From Candidatus Argoarchaeum ethanivorans (GTDB taxonomy: Archaea > Halobacteriota > Methanosarcinia > Methanosarcinales > EX4572-44), in contig RPGO01000004.1 of assembly GCA_004193545.1 (NCBI GenBank), forward strand, positions 50,475 through 114,474: a DNA stretch of 64,000 nt. The letters run 5' to 3'. This document shows positions 29,545-41,713 of this stretch, one piece after another; position 1 is the first letter of the stretch; each line of letters opens with the position of its first letter. The translations under genes and the position numbers were made by a program. The notes under the pieces were generated by a model that was given only the letters and a program-made list of their open reading frames with translations, ran no database searches and was not told where the DNA came from.

Positions 29545-29691
29545 TCAGGCACTGCTTCGAGCATGTTTGACCGGATGCCCGATTTCCGGAAGAATGAGCC
29601 TTGTTAAGGCAATACGCACTCCGTCAGGTGAGCCCGGCAGGCAGAATACGATAACATCTTTATTGATTATGCCCGGCTGCTGCACGGCTTA
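29545..29691 (-). pseudogene. C-terminal fragment of a MoaB/MogA-type molybdopterin biosynthesis protein
   Basis: Minus-strand AVQQPGIINKDVIVFCLPGSPDGVRIALTRLILPEIGHPVKHARSSA*. Confidence 0.65.
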
Positions 29692-29883
29692 ATTTTACGG
29701 AAAAAAAGGTGTCAAGAAACTGCATACAACGTGAGCAGAGATAGCCGGCAACCTTTGACTGAACCTGTACACAACTTGAATTCTGTCCCACAGCCTATCT
29801 GACAGCTTTCCATTTTTATAACTTTCCATAACATCCGGCGAAACCAACAAATTTACTTATTAGTAGTTGTATTGTGTTGTCGT

Positions 29884-32484
29884 ATGTCTGATGTTGATAA
29901 TGGTGCGATTCCAAAAGAATATGATGCACCTGCTGTTGAACTGCGATTGATGGAACGTCTGGTTGATTCAGCGTATTTTTTTGATTGGAAATCAAAGAAG
30001 CCTGATTTTATTATTGATACGCCGCCCCCGTATCCTACCGGGAGTTTTCATATCGGCAATGCACTGAACTGGTGCTACATTGATTTTGTGGCTCGATATA
30101 AGCGTATGCAGGGCTTTAATGTAATGTTTCCGCAGGGCTGGGATTGTCACGGCTTACCTACCGAGGTACGTGTGGAGGAATTGCATGGTATCACCAAGAA
30201 CCAGGTGTCAAGAGGGGAATTTCTGGGATTATGCGAAAAGTTGACAGAACAGAATATTGCTAAGATGCGACTCACGCTTCGCCGTCTTGGTTTTTCTGTA
30301 GACTGGAGTAGTGAGTATATTACAATGAAGCCTGAGTATTATGCTCATACACAACACTCTTTTGTACAGATGTACGAAAAGGATTATATTTACCAGGCTG
30401 AGCATCCTGTTAACTGGTGTCCCCGCTGTGAGACTGCAATTGCTTTTGCAGAGGTTGATTACGAAACCAGGGACACATTTCTAAACTATTTTGATTTTGA
30501 TGGCGTGGAGATTGCAACCACCAGGCCAGAATTGTTGTCTGCTTGTGTGGCAGTGGCTGTGCATCCGGAAGACCTGCGATACAGGCACCTGATAGGAAAA
30601 GAGCTTACCGTTCCCGTTTTTGGTCATAAGGTTGTGGCGATTTCAGATGAGGCAGTTGACCCTTCTTTTGGTTCCGGTGTAGTTATGATCTGCACCTTTG
30701 GTGATAAACAGGATGTGCGGTGGTGGGCAAAACACCATCTCCCGGTTAGAAAGGCAATTGACAAACAGGGTCGCATGACTTCTCTTGCCGGAAAGTATGG
30801 GGGGATGAGTGTCGATGAGTGCAAGAATACCATCATCGAGGATATGAAAAATGCCGGACTTATCACCAAACAGGAGATTATAGAACAGAATGTAGGCAGA
30901 TGCTGGCGATGCAAAACACCAATTGAGATTCTTTCCGAGCGGCAGTGGTTCGTGAAAATCAAGAGTGATGAAATACTTGAAACCTCGAAACAGATAAAAT
31001 GGATACCTTCTCACATGGAAACACGTCTTGAAAACTGGACTGGTACGATGGAGTGGGATTGGTGCATATCCAGACAGCGCATTTTTGCAACACCAATACC
31101 TGTTTGGTATTGTAATCAATGTGGAAAGACGCTTGTTGCAAAACCGGAATGGCTGCCAGTTGACCCCACGAAAAATGCACCACCTGTAACGTGTGAATGC
31201 GGATCCAGAAGCTTTGTCGCAGAAGAAGACGTGCTTGACACATGGATGGATTCTTCGATTTCTGCCCTGCAGGTGGGTGGGTGGCTAAAAGGAGAAAAGC
31301 AACGTTTACCAGCTCTTCGCCCACAGGGACATGATATTATTCGCACATGGGCATTCTATACGATTCTCCTTACAAAAGCACTTGTGGGAGTGCATCCATG
31401 GGATGCAATCATCATAAACGGCATGGTTCTTGGTGAAGATGGTCATAAGATGAGTAAATCACGAAATAATTTCGTAGTACCTGAAGAAGTGGTAACCAAA
31501 TACGGGGCAGACGCTTTTCGGCAGTGGGCAGCCACCGGTGGGTCAACAGGCTCAGATATCATGTTTCGATGGAAGGATGTTGTTGCAGGTTCACGATTCT
31601 TACAGAAACTCTGGAGCATCTTCAGATTTGCCTATCCACACATAAAAGATTTTGATACAAACACTCGTACCGAGCTTACAGTTGTTGATCGCTGGCTATT
31701 AAGCAAACTTGCAAAACTGGTAGAACGTGTGACTTCAAACATGGATGCCTATCAATTTAATGAGGCATTCCGACTGCTTCGTGGTTTTTTGTGGGAGACG
31801 TTTGCAGACAATTATATTGAGCTTGTAAAATCAAGGCTCTATGGAAAAGATTTAAAACCCAGAAGAGCAGCAGAGTACACTCTCTACACCACAATAGATG
31901 CAGCGCTTAGAATGCTCTCTCCATTTTTGCCATTTTTCACAGAAGAAGCATATTTCAGGTTGCACAAAGAAGACATTCACGAAAAAAGCTGGCCAATACC
32001 TGACAAATCATTAATTGACGCGACATCTGAAGAGAATGGAGAACTTCTTGTGGAAGTTGCAAGCCATGTCAGGAGATACAAATCCGAACACGGGATTGCA
32101 CTGAATGCTCAACTGAAAAAGATAGAGATCTATCGCAGCCCCTTCACCGACACAACAGATCTTGAAGGTGTTACTAACAGCATCGTAGAACTGCAAAGCG
32201 ATATGCCAGTATTTGCTGAGGTTCCAGTGGAGATTAAGCCAGATATGAGCATTATAGGGCCTCGCTATAAAAAACAGGCAAAACAGATCGTACGTGCACT
32301 ACAAACAGCTAACCCCGCGCATATCGCAGCACAAATGAAAACAAACCACATCGTTTTGCAGATAGATGCAGAAAGTATCAATCTTGAGCCGGAAGCCGTA
32401 TCTGTGAAAAGCGAGCTCATGCTTCATGGAAAAGCAGTTGACGCTGAAACAATAAAAGATGCTATCGTAGTAATAGAGAAATGA
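29884..32484 (+). CDS. valS: Valyl-tRNA synthetase
   Basis: [49 protein letters not shown]. Confidence 0.92.
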   Translation: MSDVDNGAIPKEYDAPAVELRLMERLVDSAYFFDWKSKKPDFIIDTPPPYPTGSFHIGNALNWCYIDFVARYKRMQGFNVMFPQGWDCHGLPTEVRVEELHGITKNQVSRGEFLGLCEKLTEQNIAKMRLTLRRLGFSVDWSSEYITMKPEYYAHTQHSFVQMYEKDYIYQAEHPVNWCPRCETAIAFAEVDYETRDTFLNYFDFDGVEIATTRPELLSACVAVAVHPEDLRYRHLIGKELTVPVFGHKVVAISDEAVDPSFGSGVVMICTFGDKQDVRWWAKHHLPVRKAIDKQGRMTSLAGKYGGMSVDECKNTIIEDMKNAGLITKQEIIEQNVGRCWRCKTPIEILSERQWFVKIKSDEILETSKQIKWIPSHMETRLENWTGTMEWDWCISRQRIFATPIPVWYCNQCGKTLVAKPEWLPVDPTKNAPPVTCECGSRSFVAEEDVLDTWMDSSISALQVGGWLKGEKQRLPALRPQGHDIIRTWAFYTILLTKALVGVHPWDAIIINGMVLGEDGHKMSKSRNNFVVPEEVVTKYGADAFRQWAATGGSTGSDIMFRWKDVVAGSRFLQKLWSIFRFAYPHIKDFDTNTRTELTVVDRWLLSKLAKLVERVTSNMDAYQFNEAFRLLRGFLWETFADNYIELVKSRLYGKDLKPRRAAEYTLYTTIDAALRMLSPFLPFFTEEAYFRLHKEDIHEKSWPIPDKSLIDATSEENGELLVEVASHVRRYKSEHGIALNAQLKKIEIYRSPFTDTTDLEGVTNSIVELQSDMPVFAEVPVEIKPDMSIIGPRYKKQAKQIVRALQTANPAHIAAQMKTNHIVLQIDAESINLEPEAVSVKSELMLHGKAVDAETIKDAIVVIEK

Positions 32485-33770
32485 CTGTAGCAGTCATCGG
32501 GGCAGGGCTATCCGGATTGTGTGCAGGATATGAGCTGTCAAAGAAAGGGATAGATGTAGCTATTTTTGAGAAGAGTGGGATTGGAGGATTGGTATCCAGT
32601 TATCATGTAAATGGCTATCATATCGAGAAATATTATCATCATCTGTTCAGGTCAGATGAAACAATACTAAAATTAATCAGTGATCTTGGATTAAGTAGTA
32701 AATTGGAATGGTTAAAAGGGACTACTGGATACTACAACAATGGAAAGATATACCCCCTGAATACAGCAAGTGAAATACTGCAATACCCGTATTTGTCACT
32801 TTTTGGAAAGGCAAAACTCGCATTACTTGTGTTACGATCAAAGAGAAAAAACATAGAGGATTTAGACAACATTACTGCAAAGGATTTTATTTTAAATACT
32901 GCTGGAAAGTCGGTTTATGAAAACTTCTTTGAGCCGTTACTGAAGAGCAAATTTGGAGATGAAAAGGATACCGTTTCTGCTTCATGGCTTTTATCTCGTA
33001 TTAAAATCAGATCAGATCGATCTCCTGGTGGTGAACGACTTGGATATCTAAAAGGAGGATTTTATTTACTGGTTGAAGCTATGTTAAAAGAAATTGAAGA
33101 CCGGGGGGGAGAAATTAAAAAAACGCCAGTAAATAAGTTGATTATCAAAAATAATAAAGTAAATGGTATAAAAACTGGTAATAAATTTATTAGCTGTGAT
33201 AATATCATATCAACGGCATCTCCGATTGTTTTAAACAAGATAACTGCCACTCCATTGATAAAAAGGATAAAATACCAGGGAACCGCGTGTGCAACCTTCG
33301 CTTTAAAAGAACGATTGATGGAGAACCTGTATTGGCTAAACATAAAAGCAGATCTGCCATTCGGTGCAGTGATAGAACACACCAACTTTGCCCCATTCGA
33401 TGACTATGGAGAACACCTTGTTTACGTTACTTCTTATTTCAATGATTTGAACAATCCACTTTGGAAAATGAGCGAAGAGCAAGTGATAAAATTGTATTTG
33501 AGCGGTTTAAAAAAACTATTTCAAGGTTTCAGTGAAAGTGTGATAAAATGGTGGAAACTGGCAAGAAATGTGGATACAGCACCGATATTTGAAACTGGAT
33601 TTAGAAATAAAGTTCTTCCGTACAAAACAAAAATAAGAGGATTATATCTTGCCGGGATGTTCTCTCTTCCGAATTATCCTGAACGAAGCATGAATGGTTC
33701 GATTAACGCCGGGTCTGAGTGTGTAAGGAATATACTGGAGGATGAATTTGCTGAGAGGAAAAAATGTTAA
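32481..33770 (+). CDS. NAD(P)/FAD-dependent oxidoreductase (amine-oxidase/protoporphyrinogen-oxidase-like)
   Basis: [56 protein letters not shown]. Confidence 0.8.
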   Translation: MTVAVIGAGLSGLCAGYELSKKGIDVAIFEKSGIGGLVSSYHVNGYHIEKYYHHLFRSDETILKLISDLGLSSKLEWLKGTTGYYNNGKIYPLNTASEILQYPYLSLFGKAKLALLVLRSKRKNIEDLDNITAKDFILNTAGKSVYENFFEPLLKSKFGDEKDTVSASWLLSRIKIRSDRSPGGERLGYLKGGFYLLVEAMLKEIEDRGGEIKKTPVNKLIIKNNKVNGIKTGNKFISCDNIISTASPIVLNKITATPLIKRIKYQGTACATFALKERLMENLYWLNIKADLPFGAVIEHTNFAPFDDYGEHLVYVTSYFNDLNNPLWKMSEEQVIKLYLSGLKKLFQGFSESVIKWWKLARNVDTAPIFETGFRNKVLPYKTKIRGLYLAGMFSLPNYPERSMNGSINAGSECVRNILEDEFAERKKC

Positions 33771-33809
33771 AAATACTCCCTATTTTTCTTTTTTTCAGGA
33801 TTTAAAAGC

Positions 33810-35345
33810 TTAAGGAAACTCCCTGTAAAACAACACCACTCCATATTCTTCTGCTGGTCTATTCATGTTTCTAAATAATATATATCCTGGTGTGATATCG
33901 CTTGTTTTGAACCAGTACCAGCTCATCTTAGCACTATCAAGGCGCAGGTAGCTTTTGTCAAGTCCATTCTCAACTCTCGTGGAATCAACATCATGCACTA
34001 CAATAATCGGTGAATCGAGTGTTGAGTTCAAGCTCACATTCCAGTGGACTTTTTTATAGTGTCGCAGATACCAGAGAAACTGTGTTTCAATACTTTTGTC
34101 AGTTACCTGGATATTAGTATCGTAACCATCATACTGAAGTGCAACCACATCAATCGTGTCGATTAGTTGTTGAAACTCCTGTGGTGGTTGTGCAGCCTGG
34201 ATCAATGGTTCAGCAGTATCTGTAAAATGATCGTAGTTTAGTTGAAAGCTTGAAAACACAAAAAGAAGCAAAGATATTGCAAATACGGCTTCAAACACCC
34301 TTTTGGTTTTGATACTTCTATTGTGAAGAGACACGACTATCTCATTAAGAAAGGATGCTGCAAGGAGTGTCATAGGGAGTAGAATGTGAAGGATTAACCA
34401 CGGCACCTTTTCCCCAAGATACGAATAAGCAAGAAGACTCATCGCACTCCAGTAAATCAAAAACAGGTTGAATTTATCAAGCTTGTGCAGCAGTACATAA
34501 TATATCGTGCCAAAAGTGGCAAAAATCACAACTGGAAGCTCGTATAAAAACAAAAGTGGAATATAAAAATATACGGGACCTGCGATGCGCTCGATCTGGT
34601 GCATCTGGTGCCAGTGACCGATTGCACTTTTATAGGCTAAAATCCCGGAAGGATTCGCAAAAAAATCAGTATAAAAAAGTGCATAAACCATGAAGAAGCA
34701 TGCTACTCCTACAAATATGCCAATAAAATGTTGCTTGAGTAAATTAATCAAAGAAATAGGCTTTTTTGTTAAAAGTTCAAGCATGCTTACAAATACAAAA
34801 TATGAAATAAAAATTGTAATATAAATATATGTGTTCTCTTTGGAAGCAGCGGACAGGGCGAGAAAGCTTCCCGCAGCAGCAGCGAACACCAGTTTTCCAC
34901 TATCAAGATACTTTAAAACACAGATGAAAGTGGCAAGTATGAAGAATACCACAATAATATCGTTTCTGAAAAAGCGAGAATAGTATACGAATGAAGGTGA
35001 GATAGCAAACAGGAAGGAAGCTATAAACACGCCGCTTCTCCCGATATAACGTCGCAGACAAAAGATAAGAGGAATGATCAAAACACCAGTTATGGCTGGC
35101 AGCAGTCGGGATGAAAACACACTATCACCGAGTGCACCATACAGGAAGGCAGTTGCATAATACAAAAAAGGTCCATGAAACGATGGATCATAAGAGTAGA
35201 TGCCTTCAGAGAAGAGACGATAGGCAAAATAACCAACTGCTGCCTCATCATGGTGAAAGACTCGCAAATCAAGCTCAATGAAGCGAAGCACTGCTGCAAC
35301 TGTTGTTAAAATGATTAAGTATGTGTGATTGCGATTAATAGACAT
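33810..35345 (-). CDS. TIGR03663-type polytopic glycosyltransferase-like membrane protein (Agl23-like)
   Basis: MSINRNHTYLIILTTVAAVLRFIELDLRVFHHDEAAVGYFAYRLFSEGIYSYDPSFHGPFLYY; many TM helices. Confidence 0.75.
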   Translation of the reverse strand: MSINRNHTYLIILTTVAAVLRFIELDLRVFHHDEAAVGYFAYRLFSEGIYSYDPSFHGPFLYYATAFLYGALGDSVFSSRLLPAITGVLIIPLIFCLRRYIGRSGVFIASFLFAISPSFVYYSRFFRNDIIVVFFILATFICVLKYLDSGKLVFAAAAGSFLALSAASKENTYIYITIFISYFVFVSMLELLTKKPISLINLLKQHFIGIFVGVACFFMVYALFYTDFFANPSGILAYKSAIGHWHQMHQIERIAGPVYFYIPLLFLYELPVVIFATFGTIYYVLLHKLDKFNLFLIYWSAMSLLAYSYLGEKVPWLILHILLPMTLLAASFLNEIVVSLHNRSIKTKRVFEAVFAISLLLFVFSSFQLNYDHFTDTAEPLIQAAQPPQEFQQLIDTIDVVALQYDGYDTNIQVTDKSIETQFLWYLRHYKKVHWNVSLNSTLDSPIIVVHDVDSTRVENGLDKSYLRLDSAKMSWYWFKTSDITPGYILFRNMNRPAEEYGVVLFYREFP

Positions 35346-35388
35346 TATGTATTTGTTTCAATCTCCTTTTATGACTACAAGGCTGCGC

Positions 35389-35630
35389 TGCTTGATTACT
35401 ACATAATCAAGAGTCGCTGGAATAGCCAAAACATCGCCTTCACGGATGATCCGGAAGAGTTGCACAGCTTGATTACTGTGTAGTCAAGAGTCACTGGCTA
35501 TATTTCTATGCACTCGATTGCTAGCTCAATCGAGAATTGGCCATTAACCGTTATTTCTGCACGACGAGGTTGTGCGGTGCTTGCGTAATCAAGAGTCGGG
35601 AGTTGCCTTCTGCACGACGAAGTTGTGCAG
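35389..35630. repeat. Array of hairpin repeats (both A and B types)
   Basis: cttgattactacataatcaagagtcgctgg, cttgattactgtgtagtcaagagtcactgg, ctcgattgctagctcaatcgag, ctgcacgacgaggttgtgcggtgcttgcgtaatcaagagtc, ctgcacgacgaagttgtgcag. Confidence 0.85.
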
Positions 35631-35633
35631 TTT

Positions 35634-36296
35634 TTATGAAATTTTTACCAGTGTGGTTTGCTGATGTTTTGCTTTGAGTCCTCCGAGATCGAGACGGTCT
35701 TTTAGTATTTGAAGTAGAATATCGACAGCTTCAAATGGCACAACATTGTCGATGAGTTCATAAGCCAGATCGTTTGGTGGTATGTTGATTCTGGTAACGT
35801 CTGCTCGAAAGTGATCAAGGTTTTCATTCATGGATTTGTTGATGTGGGGATTTGGGTTTGGATTAGAAATACCAAGCAGGGTTAATTCATGCTTGAAACA
35901 GGGGCGTCCAAGAAGATTTGTCAGAAGAAACACTGCCACATGCAATCGTTTTTCGATGCTGATCTGATCGAGTTTATCTGCTATCAGTTCATAGATGTCT
36001 TTTTCTTTATTGACACATGCATATATTCTCGATGGTGGCACATCTTTTCTTTCCATATATCCAACATCTTCAAGAGCGCGAAGGTAGCCTGTTACTATAA
36101 GTCTATGATAGTCATACCCATGTTTTTTCAGTTCGCGCGAGACACCACTTATTGAAAACTCTTGTTTTGTCAGAATTTCAGTTATGGTATTATAGAATTT
36201 TCCTGACATCCATACCTGTGTTAATAACATTCTTCTGATAAAACCTTTGGTTTGCTGGTGCTCAACTTTTTGTTTGTTGTAGCATAAGTCAAGCAA
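35634..36296 (-). CDS. Hypothetical, probable winged-helix protein
   Basis: 220 aa ORF; FYNTITEILTKQEFSISGVSRELKKHGYDYHRLIVTGYLRALEDVGYMER wHTH-like. Confidence 0.5.
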   Translation of the reverse strand: MLDLCYNKQKVEHQQTKGFIRRMLLTQVWMSGKFYNTITEILTKQEFSISGVSRELKKHGYDYHRLIVTGYLRALEDVGYMERKDVPPSRIYACVNKEKDIYELIADKLDQISIEKRLHVAVFLLTNLLGRPCFKHELTLLGISNPNPNPHINKSMNENLDHFRADVTRINIPPNDLAYELIDNVVPFEAVDILLQILKDRLDLGGLKAKHQQTTLVKIS

Positions 36297-36345
36297 TTTT
36301 TGTCATGAACTCTCTAATTTCAAGAGGTTTAATTATGACGAAGTC

Positions 36346-36479
36346 GTGGTTGTAAAGTTATTGGGTGTTGGCATTGTTTCGACTTGGTTGTATATTCAGG
36401 TATAATGTCTACTGTTCTGGGTTTAAACGCATGAAAGAAATTAGAGTTCTGGTATAACACCCAACAACTTTACAACCAC
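36346..36479. repeat. 24-bp inverted repeat pair (candidate MITE or structured element)
   Basis: gtggttgtaaagttattgggtgtt (36346-36369) vs aacacccaacaactttacaaccac (36456-36479), one mismatch. Confidence 0.8.
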
Positions 36480-36734
36480 CGAAGTCTGAATGCATATATA
36501 CAATACTTAAAGCGTTTTTGGAATGAACACGCCTCCAAAAGACTTTGAAAAGATCAAAGAGCTTACTATAAAAATGATGAGAGGGCTGTTTTAACTTTTG
36601 GAAGAATTGGTTATTTAGAGAGTTACACTGTAACTAATCAAAAAACGCTTTCGATTTTTTTCAGACAGGAAAATCTGGACTGAACCCCTCAAAGTGGACA
36701 CTTAGCTAAGCTAAGAACACTGAGAGAGAAATAC

Positions 36735-37381
36735 ATGGGAAAAACAAGAAGAAGATACACACAGGAATTCAAGATCTCAGTATTAAGAGAACTTGAAGCT
36801 GGAAAAAACCTCGGACAACTGAGTCGTGAGCACAATCTTCATCCTACTTTGATATGTAGATGGAGACCAGGAATATGAAACGAATCCATATACTGCTTTC
36901 ACTGGTAATGGCAATACTTACAAGGAAGAAGCCAGGATTAACGAACTCGAAAGGTTGGTTGGGCAGCTATATGCCAAAAATAATTTTAAAAAAAAGCCTT
37001 GACAGTCTTGGAAAAGAAGCAGGGATAAAATCAGGAGATAAATTCGTGATAATTTCAAATTGTTCAGATTCAGTTTCATTGAAAAGTGCCACTGAATCGC
37101 TTGATGCCAGCAGATCAGGATATTACAAATGGTTAAATTATTCAAAATGGCATAATCGTCAAGATAATTATAATATTACTCTCGGGGATGAGATTCAGAA
37201 AATTGCAATTGAGTTTACTGGGTACGGTTATCGAAGGATTACTGCAGAACTCCATAATCGGAACTTTCAGGTTAACCACAAAAAAGTAAATCGAATCATG
37301 AAAGAAGACAATCTAATGAGTATTTTGATTTACCCATCTTTACACGCCAATCAAAACTTAAAACGGACTCCATTTACTTAG
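36735..37381 (+). pseudogene. Degenerate IS3-family element (OrfA plus truncated OrfB)
   Basis: MGKTRRRYTQEFKISVLRELEAGKNLGQLSREHNLHPTLICRWR then frameshift; OrfB GYGYRRITAELHNRNFQVNHKKVNRIMKEDNL, no DDE C-terminus. Confidence 0.8.
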
Positions 37382-37469
37382 TGAGTTGCACTAACACCAG
37401 ATCCTCTAGTAATTTCCTTTTATCACTCTCATTTTTCCATTCTAATCCATAATTTGATGATAGCTATCG

Positions 37470-38416
37470 CTAAGCCATCTCTCGGCGTTTGATCGTGAAG
37501 AGATAATAAAGATTAAATGCAAACGCGGTGAATATCATCTTCACGGCAACTCTTGCAACAGTCGTTACCCGTACATGACCTGAGTTGAATACGCTTTTTA
37601 TCACAGCGTACGGTCGCTCGCCAGGTGATCTTTTCCTGCTTATCCGCTTGTTTCGCAGTTCTTCTTTGATATTTGGGGGATGCCCTCGGGTAGCCCGTTT
37701 AATCGTAGCATCATATCCTTTTGTTGGGGCACCGGAGTAGCCTTTATCCCGATAAACCACTTCCCCCTCTTTTGAGTGATCCACCTGTGAATCATGGAGG
37801 GATGCGGTCGTTGTCTTGATATCCCTGATAAAGCCATGCTCTGTGTCCATTTTAGAGTGAAGTTTGTATCCAAAATAGGATTTTCTGTTCTTTTTTGCCC
37901 ATGTGCCATCTTTACTTCGTCTTGTCTTTGCTTCATCACCTCTTGGTTTATCCGCCTTTGCATGGCCAGGATCTGCGGTGATGAAGGTTGCATCCTGGAT
38001 TACGCCCTTCTTTACCCTCAATCCTTGGGTATCGAGCTGTCTCTGGAATTCTTCCCATATTTCTTTATCTTTACCTGTTTCGATCAATCTATCCCTGAAT
38101 CTCCATACAGTTGAGAAATCGGGGATATTATCAGGAAAACCAAGGAATTTGCGAAAAAAAAGATCCTGTCTGTCGCCTGACGCTCAAGTTCAGGATCCGG
38201 GAGACCGTACCACTGCTGGAGCACCAGCATTTTTATCATCATAACCTCATCCATGTGTGGTCTGCCACCATTCTCGGTCATGTTCCTGTACATCCCAGCT
38301 ACGGTAGGGATGAAAGCACCCCAGTCTATCAAGGAATCTACTTGTGCAAGCTTATCACCGAGACGTTTAACCTTTTCGTATTCTTCACTCAATGAAAAAT
38401 CGATCAAAGACTTCAT
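37470..38416 (-). mobile_element. IS5-like transposase, split in two overlapping frames
   Basis: 38084-38416 N-part (WYGLPDPELERQATDRIFF), 37470-38087 C-part (DATFITADPGH...KKNRKSYFGYKLHSKMD...VYRDKGYSG). Confidence 0.85.
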
Positions 38417-38557
38417 ATGTATTATATTAGCAAAAAAGGTTAATAAATGTTTCCATTTTGACTAAAAAAATATTCCAGTGCTTTGTTGTGTTTGCTGGGG
38501 GTTGAAGGTGGGTAGGTTTTTCAAAGTTCTCTTATGTTTTGCCAATCCTAATTCCTC

Positions 38558-39717
38558 TTAGACATAATACTTGGACAGTTTCTTATCCGCCTTTCTCCTC
38601 GTAAACCCCCAGTTGATTTTCTTTTCATCGTCATTCCGTCTCCTGGTCCACGCTGTCACCTCATGAGTCAGTATCTCCATATCTCCAATCCGTCTGTCAG
38701 TGCATTCGATATCCATTACATTGATCTCGATTTCAGCGGCATTAAGCCAGCTTGCATGCTTTGGTGTGTAATGAAACTCGATCTTGCTCAAAATCATTTC
38801 CGCCTCCCCCTCGCCGAATGCCTCGTAAAATGACTTTTCCTTGTGAGTATTGAGATTATCCATAACCAGTCGGATGTTTTCAACGTCTGGGTATTCTTCA
38901 TCGACAAGCATCTTCACGAATTGTGCAAAATCCACCATAGTTCTTCTTTTGGTGATCCTCTCGTCACCCGTTTCCCTGCTTTAAATTCGACCGCCATGAA
39001 AATGTTTGCTGTACCGTTCCTGATATATTCATAATCATATTTCACAGGGATTCCAGGCTTCATAGGAATGGAAATCCTTTTATCTCCAAGAAGTTGCTTT
39101 GGTTTCTCGTCAAAACAGACAATGGGACTTCCCGGGTCGTACGGTTCTTCGTACAGATCGAGAACATCGTACATCCGTTCTCTGTATTCGGTGTCGATCG
39201 TCTGTATGCACCACATCCGCCTTAACCAAGGTTTAGTTTTGCTTTTTTTAAAATAAGCCTGATACTCTCTTTGTTTATCGTTTCAAACCCATCCTTCTTT
39301 CGCATTTCTTCTGTTAGTAGTGTAAGTGTCCATCTCTTGCGCCCATCAGGTGATTCGGTGCATGCCTGCGCTATAACTTCCGCCGCATGTTTCTCTGTAT
39401 ACTTTTTAGGCTGACCGGATCTTGGTTTCTCCGCGAGGGCGTTTTGGAGACTTTCTTCGCGGTATTTCTTCTTGGTGTTGGAAACGGTTGCCCTGCTGAT
39501 CCGCAGCGTATCTTTTATCTCCATTTCCTTTTTTCCATCATTGACCAGAAGCAAAATATGTGCCCGGGTCAATTCTCTCGCGCTTTTACGCCCCATTTTC
39601 ACGAAATCGTTGAGATACTCCACCTCTTTCTCTGTAAGTTTTATTTTTTCCATAGAATATGGTTGGACTCACAGGTTTATAAACTTTGTCTAAAAATTAA
39701 GTTGCTGAGACACTAGT
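38558..39717 (-). mobile_element. IS630-family element, transposase split over three ORFs
   Basis: 39222-39653 HTH part, 38914-39216 (IVCFDEKPKQLLGDKR), 38558-38938 (LVMDNLNTHKEKSFYEAF..EFHYTPKHASWLNAAEIEINVM); right end ctgagacactag. Confidence 0.85.
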
Positions 39718-40397
39718 AAATTCTATTCTTCTCCATGATGTAGAACTTGGACAATTTGAAGTTGATGAAATGTGGACATTCGTAAAAAAAACAAAAAAAC
39801 GTTGAGCCCGGAAGCCCTGATTCAGATATCGAAGGTGATGCCTGGATATTCACTTTCATAACGAGAGAGTCATATCTCATCGTTGCTTATGAGATTGGGA
39901 AACGAACAAAAGAAACATGTGAAAAATTATTTGAGAATGTTTTCTATAGAATACAATTGCCTTATCCGGATAAGAAAATTGAAATATTTTCTGATGGACA
40001 TGATGACTATACAAATACTATTCCTGAGTATTATGCAGAGACATGTGTTGACTATGGACAAGTTATCAAAATAAGGAAAGGAGGGAAAATTGTTGATAAA
40101 ATCAAGAAAGTCATTTATGGAACTCCTAAGATAAAGGAAATAGAGACTACAGATATCGAAAATATGAATAGTATTTGTCGTGAAAGGCAGGGCAGATTAG
40201 TTAGAGAAACAAAATGCTTTTCGAAAAAGAGGCCAAAACTCATAAATTCTTTCGAATTATTTCATTTTTATTGGAACTTTGTGGATAAGTTGACTAAAAC
40301 CGAGACTCCTGCAATGTTGGAAGGTTTAGCTGATCATCAATGGAATTGGGAGCAATTTTTTTATTTTCCATTAAGTATTTTAAATTAGGACACTGCC
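39718..40397 (+). mobile_element. 3' part of an IS1-like transposase element abutting the IS630 end
   Basis: IEIFSDGHDDYTNTIPEYYAETCVDYGQVIKIRKGGKIV...; ends in aaattaggacactgcc; homologous to 21760-22440. Confidence 0.7.
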
Positions 40398-40553
40398 TAA
40401 ATTTCGCTGTGTTTTTCATATGTCCGTGTATTCTCTCGCATTCACTCCTGAGTTTGCATGAGTCTCTGAAACGTTTTGTCTTTCAGGTTCTGGTTTCGTA
40501 GATACATGCCTACCTGCTCCTGCCTTCTGTTTTTATAGAGAAATTTTAACTTT

Positions 40554-41375
40554 TTATTGATTTTCATGTGTTTTGACCCTCCGAATTTCCACATTTTGTT
40601 TGCCCAGTGGTTGATTCTTCCTAACTCGCCAACTTTTGCTGATTACAGCGTCTACCGGCAGGGAAATCAAGGGCTTGGCTTTCAACTTGTACCAGATAGC
40701 AGCATGATTCAAAAAAGAATCATAACTGCCGTCAAGTCGATATTCATCGATTTCAGCCTTCATTCTTAAAAAATCATCTATATGCGAGGTTAGCGAAATA
40801 AAATCGCCTGCTAAGCCGTTGGTATAGGTCATAAAGACAGGATATGTACCAATCATCGTAATATGAGCCTTATCCATCTTGCAGTTATAATGCGGATTGA
40901 AATCACTATGTTTAGAATACCTGGAAGCCTCAAGTGGAGTAGAATCCAGTTTTGCCTCTTTTGAATCGGTAAGTTTGATAATCTTCTCACCAACCATCTC
41001 CATAATTTTATCAACACCCTTAACACCCAAACGATACTTCACAAAATGATGCAGTGTGCCACCTGATGGAATTTGCATTATCCCATCCTTTTCTTTGAAA
41101 CCAAGTAACCAGGCTTCTTTTTTCGACAAAACAACCTTCCTGTAAGGCTGCTGCCTGAAAAATTTCACTACCACAAATCTAATCATTGCTTCAACGTTGT
41201 ATCTGAAATGCCAACCTTTATCGCTGTAGAAGTGGTGTTCTATATATTGTGCAATGTCTCCTATGTCCAGGAAAAATAAAAATTGGCATATCGAGACGTT
41301 TTTTAAAGCAAAATAGTTTTCAAGCGAGTCTGTGAAAGAGACTCCTTTGAAAACTTTTGAAATTTCTGTCATCAA
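40554..41375 (-). pseudogene. DDE transposase (IS4/IS5-like), apparently C-terminally truncated
   Basis: LRIGxGxxHHF-like segment IPSGGTLHHFVKYRLGVKGVDKI; LDSTPLEASRYSKHSDFNPHYNCKMDKAH. Confidence 0.65.
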
Positions 41376-41713
41376 AGGGTGACTTGGTACAGTATTTAAA
41401 ACTGTCGGTAGGGTGCAGCATGCCTGGAAATCAGGTCATACTCAAAAAAGAGATAGAGTTTTAAATCAAAAAGCTAATTTGACGGCTTCAAATTAGCAAA
41501 GTCAATATGTAACCGGATAATCACCAGGCAGAAGCTAACAGCATGAGTTCTGATCGCTGCATAACACCTGTAGACTACCTGCAGACGTGTCTCTTGAAAG
41601 TAGATACGAGCTTGTTCGCAATCTCGCTTAGTGGCGAGTTATTTAAAATCAGCTTGATTTATCTCTGTTTCGCGTCAAGATTATCAGGATAAGGATTACT
41701 AAAGCGCTGAACA

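Noticed and set aside
35389-35630. Hairpin array considered as CRISPR
   Set aside because: Units are irregularly spaced, of two types and diverged; no constant repeat/spacer length and no cas genes.
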